A DNA stretch of 64,000 nucleotides, taken from the NCBI GenBank assembly GCA_964396375.1, contig CAYNEY010000004.1:62001-126000 (forward strand), read 5' to 3'. Of this stretch, positions 8,201-16,913 are shown piece by piece (within the stretch, counting starts at the first letter, position 1; the number at the start of each line of letters is the position of its first letter). The position numbers and the translations under genes are program-made. The notes below the pieces were generated by a model. That model ran no database searches, was not told the origin of the DNA, and saw only the letters and a list, made by a program, of their open reading frames with translations. Source of the DNA: FEN-1139 sp964396375 (GTDB lineage: Bacteria > Myxococcota_A > Polyangia > Polyangiales > Polyangiaceae).

Positions 8201-9377
8201 GATGTGTGGAAGACAGATCTCTTGGAGCGGCGCTGGAGCAGCATGCACGTGCCAACCAGTCCGACCACGAACCAAGCGGAGTATGGCTTGCCGTGGGTCG
8301 GCACTTGGCAGCCGCATCCCGCGTCTTCATCCCCAGAATCGTCAAGGGTGAGCTCCTCTGTGGGTGCGGGATCTCCCGCAGGAGTTCCCCCGCCTTGGCC
8401 TGGTGTGTCGCCTTGGCCTGTACCGCCTTGGCCTGCGCCGCCTTNNNNNNNNNNNNNNNNNNNNNNNNNNNNNNNNNNNNNNNNNNNNNNNNNNNNNNNN
8501 NNNNNNNNNNNNNNNNNNNNNNNNNNNNNNNNNNNNNNNNNNNNTGGCCTGCGCCGCCTTGGCCTGGTGCGCCGCCTTGGCCTGCGCCGCCTTGGCCTGC
8601 GCCGCCTTGGCCTGGTGCGCCGCCTTGGCCTGCGCCGCCTTGGCCTGCGCCGCCTTGGCCTGGTGCGCCGCCTTGGCCTGCGCCGCCTTGGCCTGCGCCG
8701 CCTTGGCCTGGTGCGCCGCCTTGGCCTGCGCCGCCTTGGCCTGCGCCGCCTTGGCCTGGTGCGCCGCCTTGGCCTGCGCCGCCGTCTGTATTTGCTACGG
8801 CGTGCAGGAAGCAGCGCGCGGTGTCGATGGCGCAAGAGCGACGATTAGCGTTGTTCTGCTCGACGAACGTGACCCGCTCTGTCCCCATATCCACGAGATC
8901 CACCACGGCAACATGGCCATAGGTGAGATCCGCACCACAGGAACCGGGCGCGAAGACAATCACGTCGCCATGCACAGGGGTGGCGGTGATGGTAAGCTCG
9001 TCGGGGAGTTCACCGTCGCACCAGTCTTTGGCATTTCCATGAGTGTAGTCGATCCCGAAGCGAAAGAGCATGTAGCGATGGGCCCACTCGGTGCACTGGT
9101 AACCTCCACTCCACTGGGTGCGAATCCAGTCGTCACCGAGCGAGACAGGGCTCGTATCTACTCCGTTGTTTGACCATACGCCGCCTTCGAGTGCAAAGGA
9201 GCACTGAGCGTATGCGGGAAAGCCATCGATCCAGTGCTCGTTTGGCACCGACTCCCCGCAAATGTCCAACTCCTGGGCGGCCTGTCCAATCGGAGGTCTC
9301 GGATCCGATGTCTCGGAACAGCCGATGGCGACGATGATGAGAGCGGCTAATGACGGCGTGAATGGGTGAAAGCTCAT
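8197..9377 (-). CDS. CHAP-domain surface protein with Gly-Gln repeat linker and MYXO-CTERM tail (interrupted by assembly gap)
   Basis: The start is the ATG complementing 9375-9377, followed by a signal peptide ending near Cys 20. Residues about 75-175 form a CHAP amidase/peptidase domain: catalytic Cys 95 in GGYQCTEWAHRY and His 155 in TYGHVAVVD. A long GGAGQGGAPGQ repeat follows and is broken by 100 N, so the frame differs on the two sides; I join them because the tail on the far side is a textbook sorting tail: an acidic stretch, CGCQ, a hydrophobic helix and RRSKR. CHAP domains cut peptidoglycan or peptide amides. The tail suggests retention at the cell surface. The stop overlaps the next gene's start (ATGA). 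Confidence 0.78.
8445..8544. other. Assembly gap of 100 N inside repeat linker
   Basis: Exactly 100 undetermined bases flanked on both sides by the same Gly-Gln-rich repeat. 100 is a common placeholder for a gap of unknown size, so the true repeat number is unknown and the apparent frame change is not evidence of a pseudogene. Confidence 0.95.
8545..8785 (-). repeat. 48-bp tandem repeat encoding GGAGQGGAPGQGGAGQ-type units
   Basis: About five units of 48 bases (two 15-base GGAGQ blocks plus one 18-base GGAPGQ block) read on the minus strand. The repeat reaches the N run and a partial, diverged copy resumes on the other side (8386-8444). It forms the spacer between CHAP domain and membrane anchor. 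Confidence 0.9.
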
Positions 9378-9485
9378 GGTCGCCAGGGATTGTGCGGTTT
9401 GACGCCCAGGGTGCGCAGATGTCCGTTTCGACACCACTTCATCGTGGTCGTAATGTTGTTTGCAGACTGAACCGACGTGGAGGGG

Positions 9486-10352
9486 TTAGTCGCGGTACTG
9501 GTCGCTCGCCGGCGCCACGTTGCAGATCCCGAGTTCTCCGAACTGTATGACATTGCTCATGAGCAGGTCCAGATAGTACGGGCGTGTCAAGGGTGTGTCG
9601 TCCATTGGGTTTGCGACCGAGGGGTCGAGAAGAAGGTCGTCTAGAGTCACGATACCGTCGCTGTTGCCGAAGTTGTCATCGGCTGCGGCGAAAGGCTCGA
9701 AACAAGTCTCGAGGGGCCCGCATGAGAACAGCGTTTCCACCGACAGCCGAAGAGGAACCTCGACCTTCGACCGGCTCGCGAGTTGAATGGGAGCTGGACT
9801 TCCGGTTCCAAGGGAGCGACACCCGTAGAAGAACCTCGAGATGCGGAGCTCGAACACAAACGCCTTCACGGCAAGCCCACGCTCTGCCTGCCCCTCCACC
9901 AGCAGACTCATCGGTTCGGCGCGGCCAAAGAGGTTTGGGTCAAGGTGGCGCATCCGTTCGAGGTCATGTTCCGTGGTCCCGGTCGAGAGCACCACCTCGT
10001 CATCGTCAGGGCCCTGCAGGTAATAGCCAAACCCACAATCCCCGAGCCCGAAGAGTAGTGCGAGCTTCTCGGGCTCGGTCCGAAGACCGTCGAAGATCCG
10101 ACCGTAGCTCGCCTCCGAGTACACGGTGCAGCTCGAGCCGGGAACCTCTTCGAGTTCCGGCGAGGCGAGGCTGACCAAGATTTTCGAGAAGCTCATGGTC
10201 CAGCCATCCCCGGTCTGTGATCCCGTGGTCGAAAACGGGACTCGCCCCGAGAACGTCACCAAGGCTTCTCCTGGCTCAGGGCCGCCATCGTCAGGAAGGC
10301 AACCCACAGCGGGGGCAAGCCAGAGCAGGGACCAGAACCAGGATTTTTCCAC
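9486..10352 (-). CDS. Hypothetical secreted/lipoprotein coupled to the TonB receptor
   Basis: 288 residues using a GTG start whose G is the last base of the receptor's TAG stop (TAGTG, one-base overlap); an upstream in-frame start would place a highly basic tract inside the receptor gene. The N-terminus WFWSLLWLAPAVGC is a signal peptide, probably with lipidation at Cys. The mature part has several Cys and, near residue 245, an acidic loop DDNFGNSDGIVTLDD like a calcium-binding EF-hand/dockerin loop. No known family recognised. The tight coupling suggests it works with the receptor, for example as a surface substrate-binding lipoprotein; that is inference. Confidence 0.6.
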   Translation of the reverse strand: MEKSWFWSLLWLAPAVGCLPDDGGPEPGEALVTFSGRVPFSTTGSQTGDGWTMSFSKILVSLASPELEEVPGSSCTVYSEASYGRIFDGLRTEPEKLALLFGLGDCGFGYYLQGPDDDEVVLSTGTTEHDLERMRHLDPNLFGRAEPMSLLVEGQAERGLAVKAFVFELRISRFFYGCRSLGTGSPAPIQLASRSKVEVPLRLSVETLFSCGPLETCFEPFAAADDNFGNSDGIVTLDDLLLDPSVANPMDDTPLTRPYYLDLLMSNVIQFGELGICNVAPASDQYRD

Positions 10353-12820
10353 TAGAATCCTCCTTCGAGACCGAGACTGGGGATGGTGACAGGTCCGATC
10401 TCTTCGTTTCCGATCATTTCGCGGCTCAGGGTGGCGTTCATCAGTTCGGCTACGAAGCTGAGGTGGCTGTTGCCAGAGGTGAGCCAACGTTTCTCGAGTC
10501 GAAGGTCCAAGCGGAAGAAGGCATCGGTGCGCTCAGTATCCAGATTGCGGAGCGTCCCGGAGACAGGTGATGGGGCCAGGTTGGCAAACGGGATCCCTGT
10601 CATGAAGACCAGGCGCGTTCCGGCGCGCCAGGCACGGCCGAGGTCGTAGGCGAGGGCACCGTTCATGACGTGGGTGCGGTCGAACGTTGCATAGAAGTGT
10701 TCACGCCCGATGCTGCGCGTGGAGCGAGACCAGGTGTACGCGAGGTATCCACCCAGGTGGTCGGTCAACTTTCGCTTGAGCATCAGTTCGAGGCCCATGG
10801 CCAATCCTCGCGAGCGGCGGGTCAGCATCTCTTCATCGTCGCTGTCGCGTGATGCGGTGCCGATGGTGTCGGTGAGGTCGAAAAAGGCATTGTAGAACCC
10901 GGTGGTGGTCATTTGGGTATTGGCGGTGAGTCCGAATTCAACGGTCGAATTCAGCTGGGCGCTCCACTGCAATCCACCCGACATGTCGCCCCGGTTCAGC
11001 CCGGGCATGGGAACCACGAATGCGGGAGGCTGGTGGGCAAGACCGAAGGCGTGCACCATGCTTACCCGTGGTGATAACTGATACCTGGTAGAGACGCGGG
11101 GCTCGATGGCAAGCGCTGTGTTCGCGTCGATCTGGTACAGATCCAGCCGTAGTCCGGGGGTGACCTCGAGTGAGGGATCGACGTCGAGAACGCTTTCCAC
11201 GTAGAGCCCGAGCACGCGATCGGTTCGCGACGGGAACAGGGCGGCGAGCGTCCCCTGCCCAGGATCGTCCGGATCGGCGTAGTTGCTAGGCAGGTGGCGG
11301 TTCTCATCGACTGAGCCGTCGAGTCCTCCTCGCAGTATGATGTGGTCGTGCAGGCGCCGTGCTGCATCGATGCGCAGGCCGAGTGCTCGCAATTCACCCG
11401 AGCCACCTTCGTCGATCAGCGTCCTGTCGTAAGCTGGTGTCAGCTGGACGCGCAACCTTCCGAGGGCATCCTCCCGCGTGTAGCCGAGCGTTGCACGGTA
11501 GAACTCCGCGCCGAACAGAACCTTTTCGAACCCCTGTTCCCTCGTGGTCAAGAGATCATAGGCACCGAAGCCCATGAAGCTGAGTCTCTCGGTCTGCGAG
11601 AGGTCGTAGGTCAGCCGGGCTTGGTAGTCGCGGTAATCGAGATCGATCTCCGGAGAGACCAGGGAGAGGATCCCCGCAGTGTATGAGTAGCGAGCCCCCA
11701 CCAGGGCCGTCGCGCGTCCTTCGGCGAAGGGCGACTCGACCAGCGCCCCAGCATCGAAGACGCGCAGGTTGGCCTCCCCGCGTGGTCGGGTAGCTGGCGC
11801 ACGCGTCACCGCCGACACCACCCCACCTGCGAAACGCCCCCAACGAGCCGGGTAGGCTCCGGCGTACAGGTCGACCTGATCGACCAATCCGGGATGCACC
11901 ACCGATGGTCCGAGCATCAGGTGGAAAAGATAGGGAACGCGGACGTCGTCGAGGAAGTACCCAAGGTTTCCCGGCGGTGCACCCCGGACGAAGAAGAAGG
12001 GGAGTCCGGAGACGATGGGCGTCACCCCAGGCAAACTCTCGATGGCTCGGAAGGGATCACCGAAAGCACCCGGCAGCTCTCGCACTTCCCCCCGAGAGAG
12101 AGTTCGGACGGTGGGCGCCGGGCGCTCCCCCCACACAGTGACTTCGATGGTTTGAGCGGGTGAAGAGAGTGGTCCCGTGTGCTCGGCTGGCGTGAGTTCT
12201 GGGTGCAGTGGCACGTGGGCTAAAAGAGGCAGTGTCAACTCCACTGTCTCGCCGTGTCGCACCTCGAGTTCCGCGCGGTTCGACGCGTAACCCGGTGCGC
12301 TCGCCAAGACGACGAAGCGCCCACCTCGAGGACTCTCAGCGGTTTGGGAGGATGCGTCGAGCAGCAAGACTTCACCGTCCTTGCGCACGGTCAACCGGGC
12401 GCTCACCCATGCCCGCGTCGTCGCGTCGACAGCGCGAAGCATGAGTCGTGCCGGTGGCGCCACGAACAGATACCCGTGGCGGATTCGGGCCTGCACGGGC
12501 TGGTTGTCACGGCGCGCCGGGGCGAAGCGGAGTTGACGTGCTGCTGCGAGGGCCGACTCGGCGAAAGCTGGGAGAACCCAGCCTTCGACCTCCGCATCTT
12601 CCACGGCACCGTCCGCACCGACCAGCAGGCGCAGGGGGACGGCCACCGGGGACGGTGCTCTGCCCTCGAGCTCGCTCTGTGGATAGAGAGGTTGCGAATC
12701 GGTGACCAGCACCGGCCATGTCAAAGCGGCAGGCTCGTCTCCTCGAACCCATTGTGCGTGCGAGACGAGGAGGACCGCAAGGGCAGTGCCAAACACTCGC
12801 GCAATGGGTGGAGATGCCAT
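10352..12820 (-). CDS. TonB-dependent outer-membrane receptor with N-terminal TonB-C-like domain
   Basis: 822 residues from the ATG complementing 12818-12820, the start that sits directly before a signal peptide. Residues about 45-118 (PVAVPLRLLVGADGAVEDAEVEG ... ALAAARQLRFAPA) match the C-terminal domain of TonB. Residues 125-200 look like a carboxypeptidase regulatory-like beta-sandwich. The plug starts near residue 225 with the run RELPGAFGDPFRAIESLPGV, followed by FFFVRGAPPGN and YFLDDVRVPY. A beta-barrel follows up to the terminal Phe. The barrel would import a large or scarce substrate using proton-motive force. Its substrate is unknown; nearby glycosidases make a glycan possible. The fused TonB-C-like part is unusual. 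Confidence 0.88.
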   Translation of the reverse strand: MASPPIARVFGTALAVLLVSHAQWVRGDEPAALTWPVLVTDSQPLYPQSELEGRAPSPVAVPLRLLVGADGAVEDAEVEGWVLPAFAESALAAARQLRFAPARRDNQPVQARIRHGYLFVAPPARLMLRAVDATTRAWVSARLTVRKDGEVLLLDASSQTAESPRGGRFVVLASAPGYASNRAELEVRHGETVELTLPLLAHVPLHPELTPAEHTGPLSSPAQTIEVTVWGERPAPTVRTLSRGEVRELPGAFGDPFRAIESLPGVTPIVSGLPFFFVRGAPPGNLGYFLDDVRVPYLFHLMLGPSVVHPGLVDQVDLYAGAYPARWGRFAGGVVSAVTRAPATRPRGEANLRVFDAGALVESPFAEGRATALVGARYSYTAGILSLVSPEIDLDYRDYQARLTYDLSQTERLSFMGFGAYDLLTTREQGFEKVLFGAEFYRATLGYTREDALGRLRVQLTPAYDRTLIDEGGSGELRALGLRIDAARRLHDHIILRGGLDGSVDENRHLPSNYADPDDPGQGTLAALFPSRTDRVLGLYVESVLDVDPSLEVTPGLRLDLYQIDANTALAIEPRVSTRYQLSPRVSMVHAFGLAHQPPAFVVPMPGLNRGDMSGGLQWSAQLNSTVEFGLTANTQMTTTGFYNAFFDLTDTIGTASRDSDDEEMLTRRSRGLAMGLELMLKRKLTDHLGGYLAYTWSRSTRSIGREHFYATFDRTHVMNGALAYDLGRAWRAGTRLVFMTGIPFANLAPSPVSGTLRNLDTERTDAFFRLDLRLEKRWLTSGNSHLSFVAELMNATLSREMIGNEEIGPVTIPSLGLEGGF

Positions 12821-12916
12821 AGGAAGCTCGTGCCCGAGGGCTCGATGGGACCAATCTACCAATCGTCGCGAAAGGTTCGAGGAACATTCCAATCCAGCCT
12901 GGGCATCTGCTAGCCT

Positions 12917-13753
12917 ATGCCGGTGACCATCAAGGCCTTTGTACCCGGGCTGGCGAGCGTTCTCTTCACCCTACTTGGCGCATCTGCCACAGCGTTGGGT
13001 CAGGTGGACCCCTACGCTGCACCTGCCTCAGGGCTGGAAACGGGCGGGCTCGCTCCTCCCGGCAGCGGGAGTTCGACCTTCGGAGACGGCTACAGCCCGT
13101 CCGCCGATCCCACCTCCGAAAGCCTGGATCGCGCAGCGGCTGAAGACTCGGGACGAGGACTCAACTTCGTTTGGCTGAACGGCGAGGGAGGATTCGGGTT
13201 TCTTGGACTCCAATCGTTTCAAGGTAAGGATCTGGTTGACCGTGAGCTGGTCAAGAGTCGTCAAGAAGGTCCTGTATTCGGGCTCGGTGCTGGGGTCTAT
13301 CTCGCGAAGTTCAGTCTGGGCGCCCGCTTTCGCCTTGGCACATTCGATAACTGGCAGCTGTTCACTCTCAATGCCGAGGCCGGTTTGCACCTTCCCGTTC
13401 ACCCGGTGCTTGAACCCTATTTCACGCTCGGTGGTGGTTATGTCGGTATTGGTAGCTTCGATCCGGGCAACACCAGTGTCGATCTGAAGGGAGCGGGGGT
13501 GACGATCCGTGGTTTCAATGTCCGCGCTGGATTCGGTCTCGACGTGTTCGTATCGAAGGTGGTCTCCGTGGGGGCCAATCTGACTGGGGAGGTGCTGTTC
13601 CTGTCGCGAGCTGCCGTTGATCCCGATGAAGTGCTGGATGACCCCGAGAATCCTACCGCCGCCGAGGAGCGGGCTGCAGATTTCTACGCACTCGATGGCT
13701 CGAGCATTGGCACTGCCGGCACTCTGACCGGCGTCATCGGTCTTCATTTCTAG
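12917..13753 (+). CDS. Exported beta-barrel-like outer-membrane protein
   Basis: 278 residues. A signal peptide (VLFTLLGASATALG) is followed by a Gly/Ser/Pro-rich stretch to about residue 75, then alternating hydrophobic/polar beta strands with glycines (GFGFLGLQSF, FGLGAGVYLAKFSLGARFRLG, FTLGGGYVGIG, GFNVRAGFGLDV), ending in GVIGLHF with a terminal aromatic residue, the signature of barrel insertion. No enzymatic motif. It is divergent from the TonB receptor and only 3 bases upstream of the following membrane-protein gene, so the two are one transcription unit. Function unknown. Confidence 0.65.
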   Translation: MPVTIKAFVPGLASVLFTLLGASATALGQVDPYAAPASGLETGGLAPPGSGSSTFGDGYSPSADPTSESLDRAAAEDSGRGLNFVWLNGEGGFGFLGLQSFQGKDLVDRELVKSRQEGPVFGLGAGVYLAKFSLGARFRLGTFDNWQLFTLNAEAGLHLPVHPVLEPYFTLGGGYVGIGSFDPGNTSVDLKGAGVTIRGFNVRAGFGLDVFVSKVVSVGANLTGEVLFLSRAAVDPDEVLDDPENPTAAEERAADFYALDGSSIGTAGTLTGVIGLHF

Positions 13754-13756
13754 AAC

Positions 13757-14893
13757 GTGATCTCAAGTCTCATTGTCATCGGTTGCGTGGGCGCTGCAGG
13801 GTTCCTTCTCCTTTTCAAAGGATTGAAAGAGGCAGCGTGGCTGAGTCTCGCCGGCGCACTCAGAATCGTGCTGGCGACGGCCGCCACGGGTGCCTTTGTG
13901 GTCTTGGCTCGGGATGTCCTGCTCGAGGCGCTCGGTTGGAAAGGTCCAGCTTCGGCGCTCGAGGCGGCGTTTTTGATCACCTCGCCGAGCGAGCAGGCCA
14001 CCATCGCGCTTGTGGTGTGGCCACAGGTCAGAGGACACAAGCTGCTTAGGATGGGTACTTCTGTGTTGGTCGTAGCGCTGGCTGGGCTCGGCTTGGCAGT
14101 CGCGCGATCGGTGATGGCAGTCGTGAGCGTGGGAGCGAGTTTGGAACCGGTGGCTGCGATCACCGCAGCGGTTGTGCTGGTGAGCAGCGCAGCCGGCTGG
14201 GGCGCGCTGCTTACGGTGTCGAGGCCCGGGCTAAGGCGTTGGTTGCCTCTGGGTTGGTTTGGCGCGGTGTTGCTGAACGGAAGCGTCCACTGGTTGTCGA
14301 GTTCGAGGGCAGGATGGGCGACCGCGGTGCTGGTCGCGGTGCTGGCTGTGGTCGTGGTGGTGGCCACACTGACCGCCCGTAACTTGAGAGGGGTGCGTGA
14401 GTCGATGGTGTGGACCGAGGCCCATTTGCGCGAACTTCTGCCCAATTCAGCGCGATTCGAGCGGGTTCGCCAGGCCTTTCAACACGCGCATCGTCCGGCA
14501 CTCCTACACTGGATTCTGGGGGCTGCGGTGGTGAGCTTCGGCGCGAGCGTTGCGGGTTTGCTGCTCAGTGTGTTGGTGGCGCATCGGGTGGGCATCGATC
14601 TTTCGGAGGTTGGCGCGAGCGACACCTCGGCCAGGATAGCCATTTTGCTCTTGACTGGGGGGGCGATCACATCCTTTCTCGTGTCGGGATATGTGGTTGC
14701 TCGCGCCAGTCGTGCCGATAGCCTCTTCGAGAGTGGCCTTGGAATGGCAGCGACCATCGCCTGTCTGATAGTGCTTGCCTTCATGCTTTCGCCTGCGACA
14801 GGGGTGCTCGCGCTCGTGGCAAGTCCAGTAGCCTTCGTCCTTGGGTGCACCGGGGCGTGGCTGGGGATCGAGCGACCAAGGCGCGCTCGTTGA
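13757..14893 (+). CDS. Polytopic inner-membrane protein of unknown function
   Basis: 378 residues beginning with GTG 3 bases after the preceding stop. It has about nine or ten hydrophobic helices, arranged as a block of six near residues 1-215, a charged cytoplasmic loop (MVWTEAHLRELLPNSARFERVRQAFQ split across about residues 217-242) and a second block of three or four helices to residue 370. No transporter signature is recognised. Cotranscription with an outer-membrane barrel protein suggests an envelope role. It could be an uncharacterised membrane family specific to myxobacteria. Confidence 0.6.
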   Translation: MISSLIVIGCVGAAGFLLLFKGLKEAAWLSLAGALRIVLATAATGAFVVLARDVLLEALGWKGPASALEAAFLITSPSEQATIALVVWPQVRGHKLLRMGTSVLVVALAGLGLAVARSVMAVVSVGASLEPVAAITAAVVLVSSAAGWGALLTVSRPGLRRWLPLGWFGAVLLNGSVHWLSSSRAGWATAVLVAVLAVVVVVATLTARNLRGVRESMVWTEAHLRELLPNSARFERVRQAFQHAHRPALLHWILGAAVVSFGASVAGLLLSVLVAHRVGIDLSEVGASDTSARIAILLLTGGAITSFLVSGYVVARASRADSLFESGLGMAATIACLIVLAFMLSPATGVLALVASPVAFVLGCTGAWLGIERPRRAR

Positions 14894-15083
14894 TACCTGA
14901 CGCAAACGGGGCGCCCCGCTCTCGGGGAAGAGTGTCGCAAGCGTCAACAACCAATCACCAATCACTCTGACCGTGCAGCAGCGCGACGTACACCGATTCG
15001 ATTAGTGCCGATCCTCGAGCTGTGATGTGATACGATACCGGATCGAGAGAGCTCCCCGAACCCAACGAGTAGAGCGAACGCCC

Positions 15084-16906
15084 ATGACAGCATCTCGGCC
15101 TGCCTCCTTCCTCTATTGGATTCTTGCCGCGAGTACCACCATCGCCTTTGGCTCGGCGTGCTCCGAGACCCGAGAAGACCAACCAAACCTGCAACATTCG
15201 GGGGGTGGCGCGAGTTTGGGAGGTGGCGGCAGCANNNNNNNNNNNNNNNNNNNNNNNNNNNNNNNNNNNNNNNNNNNNNNNNNNCGCTCGGTGAGGGTGG
15301 GTTGTCTACCGACATCCAGGGTGGCGCAAGTGCGGTTGGTGGTGCTGACAGCGGTGGCAGTGCCTCCGGAGGAGCTCCGAGCGGAGGGGGCACCGTCGAG
15401 GGCCAGGGCGGCGTGCTTGGAATCGGGGGCAGGGCAGTCGGGGGTGAGTCAGGCAACGCAGGACTCCCGGGTTTGGGTGGGGAGTCGGGCGACGGGGGAG
15501 GTTTGGGCTCTGGCGGTGATGCTCCGGGCGGGAGTGCTTCGGACGGGGGTGCAGTGGGCGCGGGTGGTATTTCGGTTGAAGGGGGTGCTGGTGGAGAGAC
15601 CGGGCCCGGTGGCGATGGTGGAGTTGGTGGCGATGGCGGAGTTGGCGGCAATGGCGGAGTTGGTGGCGATGCTGGTGTCGGCGGAGCGACGGCCGGATTC
15701 GAGCCCGAGATCATTCTGGAACAATTGCGGCGCGCCAACGACTGGTTCGTGAACGCATATCCCGATCCCTCGGCCTTGATTCCGGGCACGGATCGGCAGC
15801 GTCCCAGCAACCTTTGGACGCGTGCCCTGTACTATGAGGGATTGATGGCTCTTTACGCCATCGAGCCGGAGGCGGCGCTCAAACAAGCTTACTACGAGTA
15901 CGCGGTGGAGTGGGGTGAGACTGAGAGCTGGGCAGGTGGGCCTTGGTCCCTCACGTACATCACCGAAGAAGGCGCGAACACCAATCGCAACGCTGATAAC
16001 CAGGCTTGCGGACAGACCTATGTCGATCTGTATCAGATCGAGGCCGAGTCGGTGCGAATTGCCCAGATCAAGGCCAGCGTAGACTACATGAAAGACAACT
16101 TCCAATCCGACACATGGTGGTGGATAGACGCGATCCAGATGTCGATGCCGATCTTCGCCAAGCTCGGCGTGTTGCTCGACGACCCGAGCTATTTTGAATC
16201 CATGTGGGAGTACTACTCGGACACGCGCGATACGGTTGGTGGTGGCCTCCTCAACGAGGCTGAGGGGCTCTGGTGGCGTGATCTTCACTTCTCTGCGGGG
16301 CAGACCTCGGTATTGATGACCGCGGACATCCACGCCAACTTCTCCAGCCGCTACCCGCGGAATACGGATGGTTACGTACTCGCACCCAATGGGGAGAACA
16401 TGTATTGGTCGCGCGGGAACGGCTGGGTGATGGCGGCTCTGGTGCGGGTCCTCGACATCCTGCCCGACAGTGATCCCCACTATCAGACCTACCTCTCGGA
16501 TTTTCGGGCGATGGCGGAGGCGCTGGTGCCGCTTCAGCGTGAGGATGGATTCTGGCATGAGAGCCTGACTGATCCGACACACTGCACCTCGATTGGACTC
16601 GAAGGGAGAGATGGGCCTGAGACCAGTGGTACTGGGCTTTTCGCTTACGGCCTGGCTTGGGGCCTTCGTCGCGGACATCTGGATGTGGCGATCTATGGTC
16701 CGGTATTGGAGCGCGCATGGACCGGGCTCTCGACCATTGCGCTTCAGAGTGATGGGCTGGTTGGCTACGTACAAGATACCGGGGATCGACCCTGCACCGG
16801 CACCGTACCCCTTGGCCCTACCACCACCGCCAATTTCGAGGACTACGGTGTGGGCTGCTTCCTCTTGGCAGGCACTGAGGTCTACCGATTGATGCTGGCG
16901 AATTAG
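15084..16906 (+). CDS. GH88/GH105-like unsaturated glycuronyl hydrolase lipoprotein (interrupted by assembly gap)
   Basis: The start ATG at 15084 precedes a signal peptide with a Cys after FGSA. A Gly/Ser linker follows, broken by 50 N; the frame changes across the gap, which I attribute to wrong gap size. The catalytic part (about 400 residues) shows NLWTRALYYEGLMALY, WWWIDAIQMSMPIFAKLG, YWSRGNGWVMAALVRVL and GPETSGTGLFAYGLAWGL, the conserved alpha/alpha-barrel motifs of rhamnogalacturonyl hydrolases (YteR-like). Such enzymes hydrate and release unsaturated uronic acids from pectin or ulvan oligosaccharides made by lyases. Surface location is inferred from the lipoprotein signal. Confidence 0.85.
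15235..15284. other. Assembly gap of 50 N inside Gly-rich linker
   Basis: Fifty undetermined bases in the low-complexity Gly/Ser coding region. Flanking frames do not agree, so the real gap differs from 50 by a non-multiple of three. Confidence 0.95.
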
Positions 16907-16913
16907 CCTTCGA

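Noticed and set aside
8197..8848. Long open frames on several strands across the repeat (Pro/Trp/Ala- or Arg-rich products)
   Set aside because: They are shadows of the 48-base repeat; only the frame giving GGAGQ links to a CHAP domain and a sorting tail.
8197..9377. Frameshifted pseudogene
   Set aside because: The frame change occurs exactly across 100 N in a repeat; both halves code for intact, matching domains.
15084..16906. Broken GH105 gene
   Set aside because: The frame change occurs across 50 N in the linker; the signal peptide and the catalytic domain are intact.
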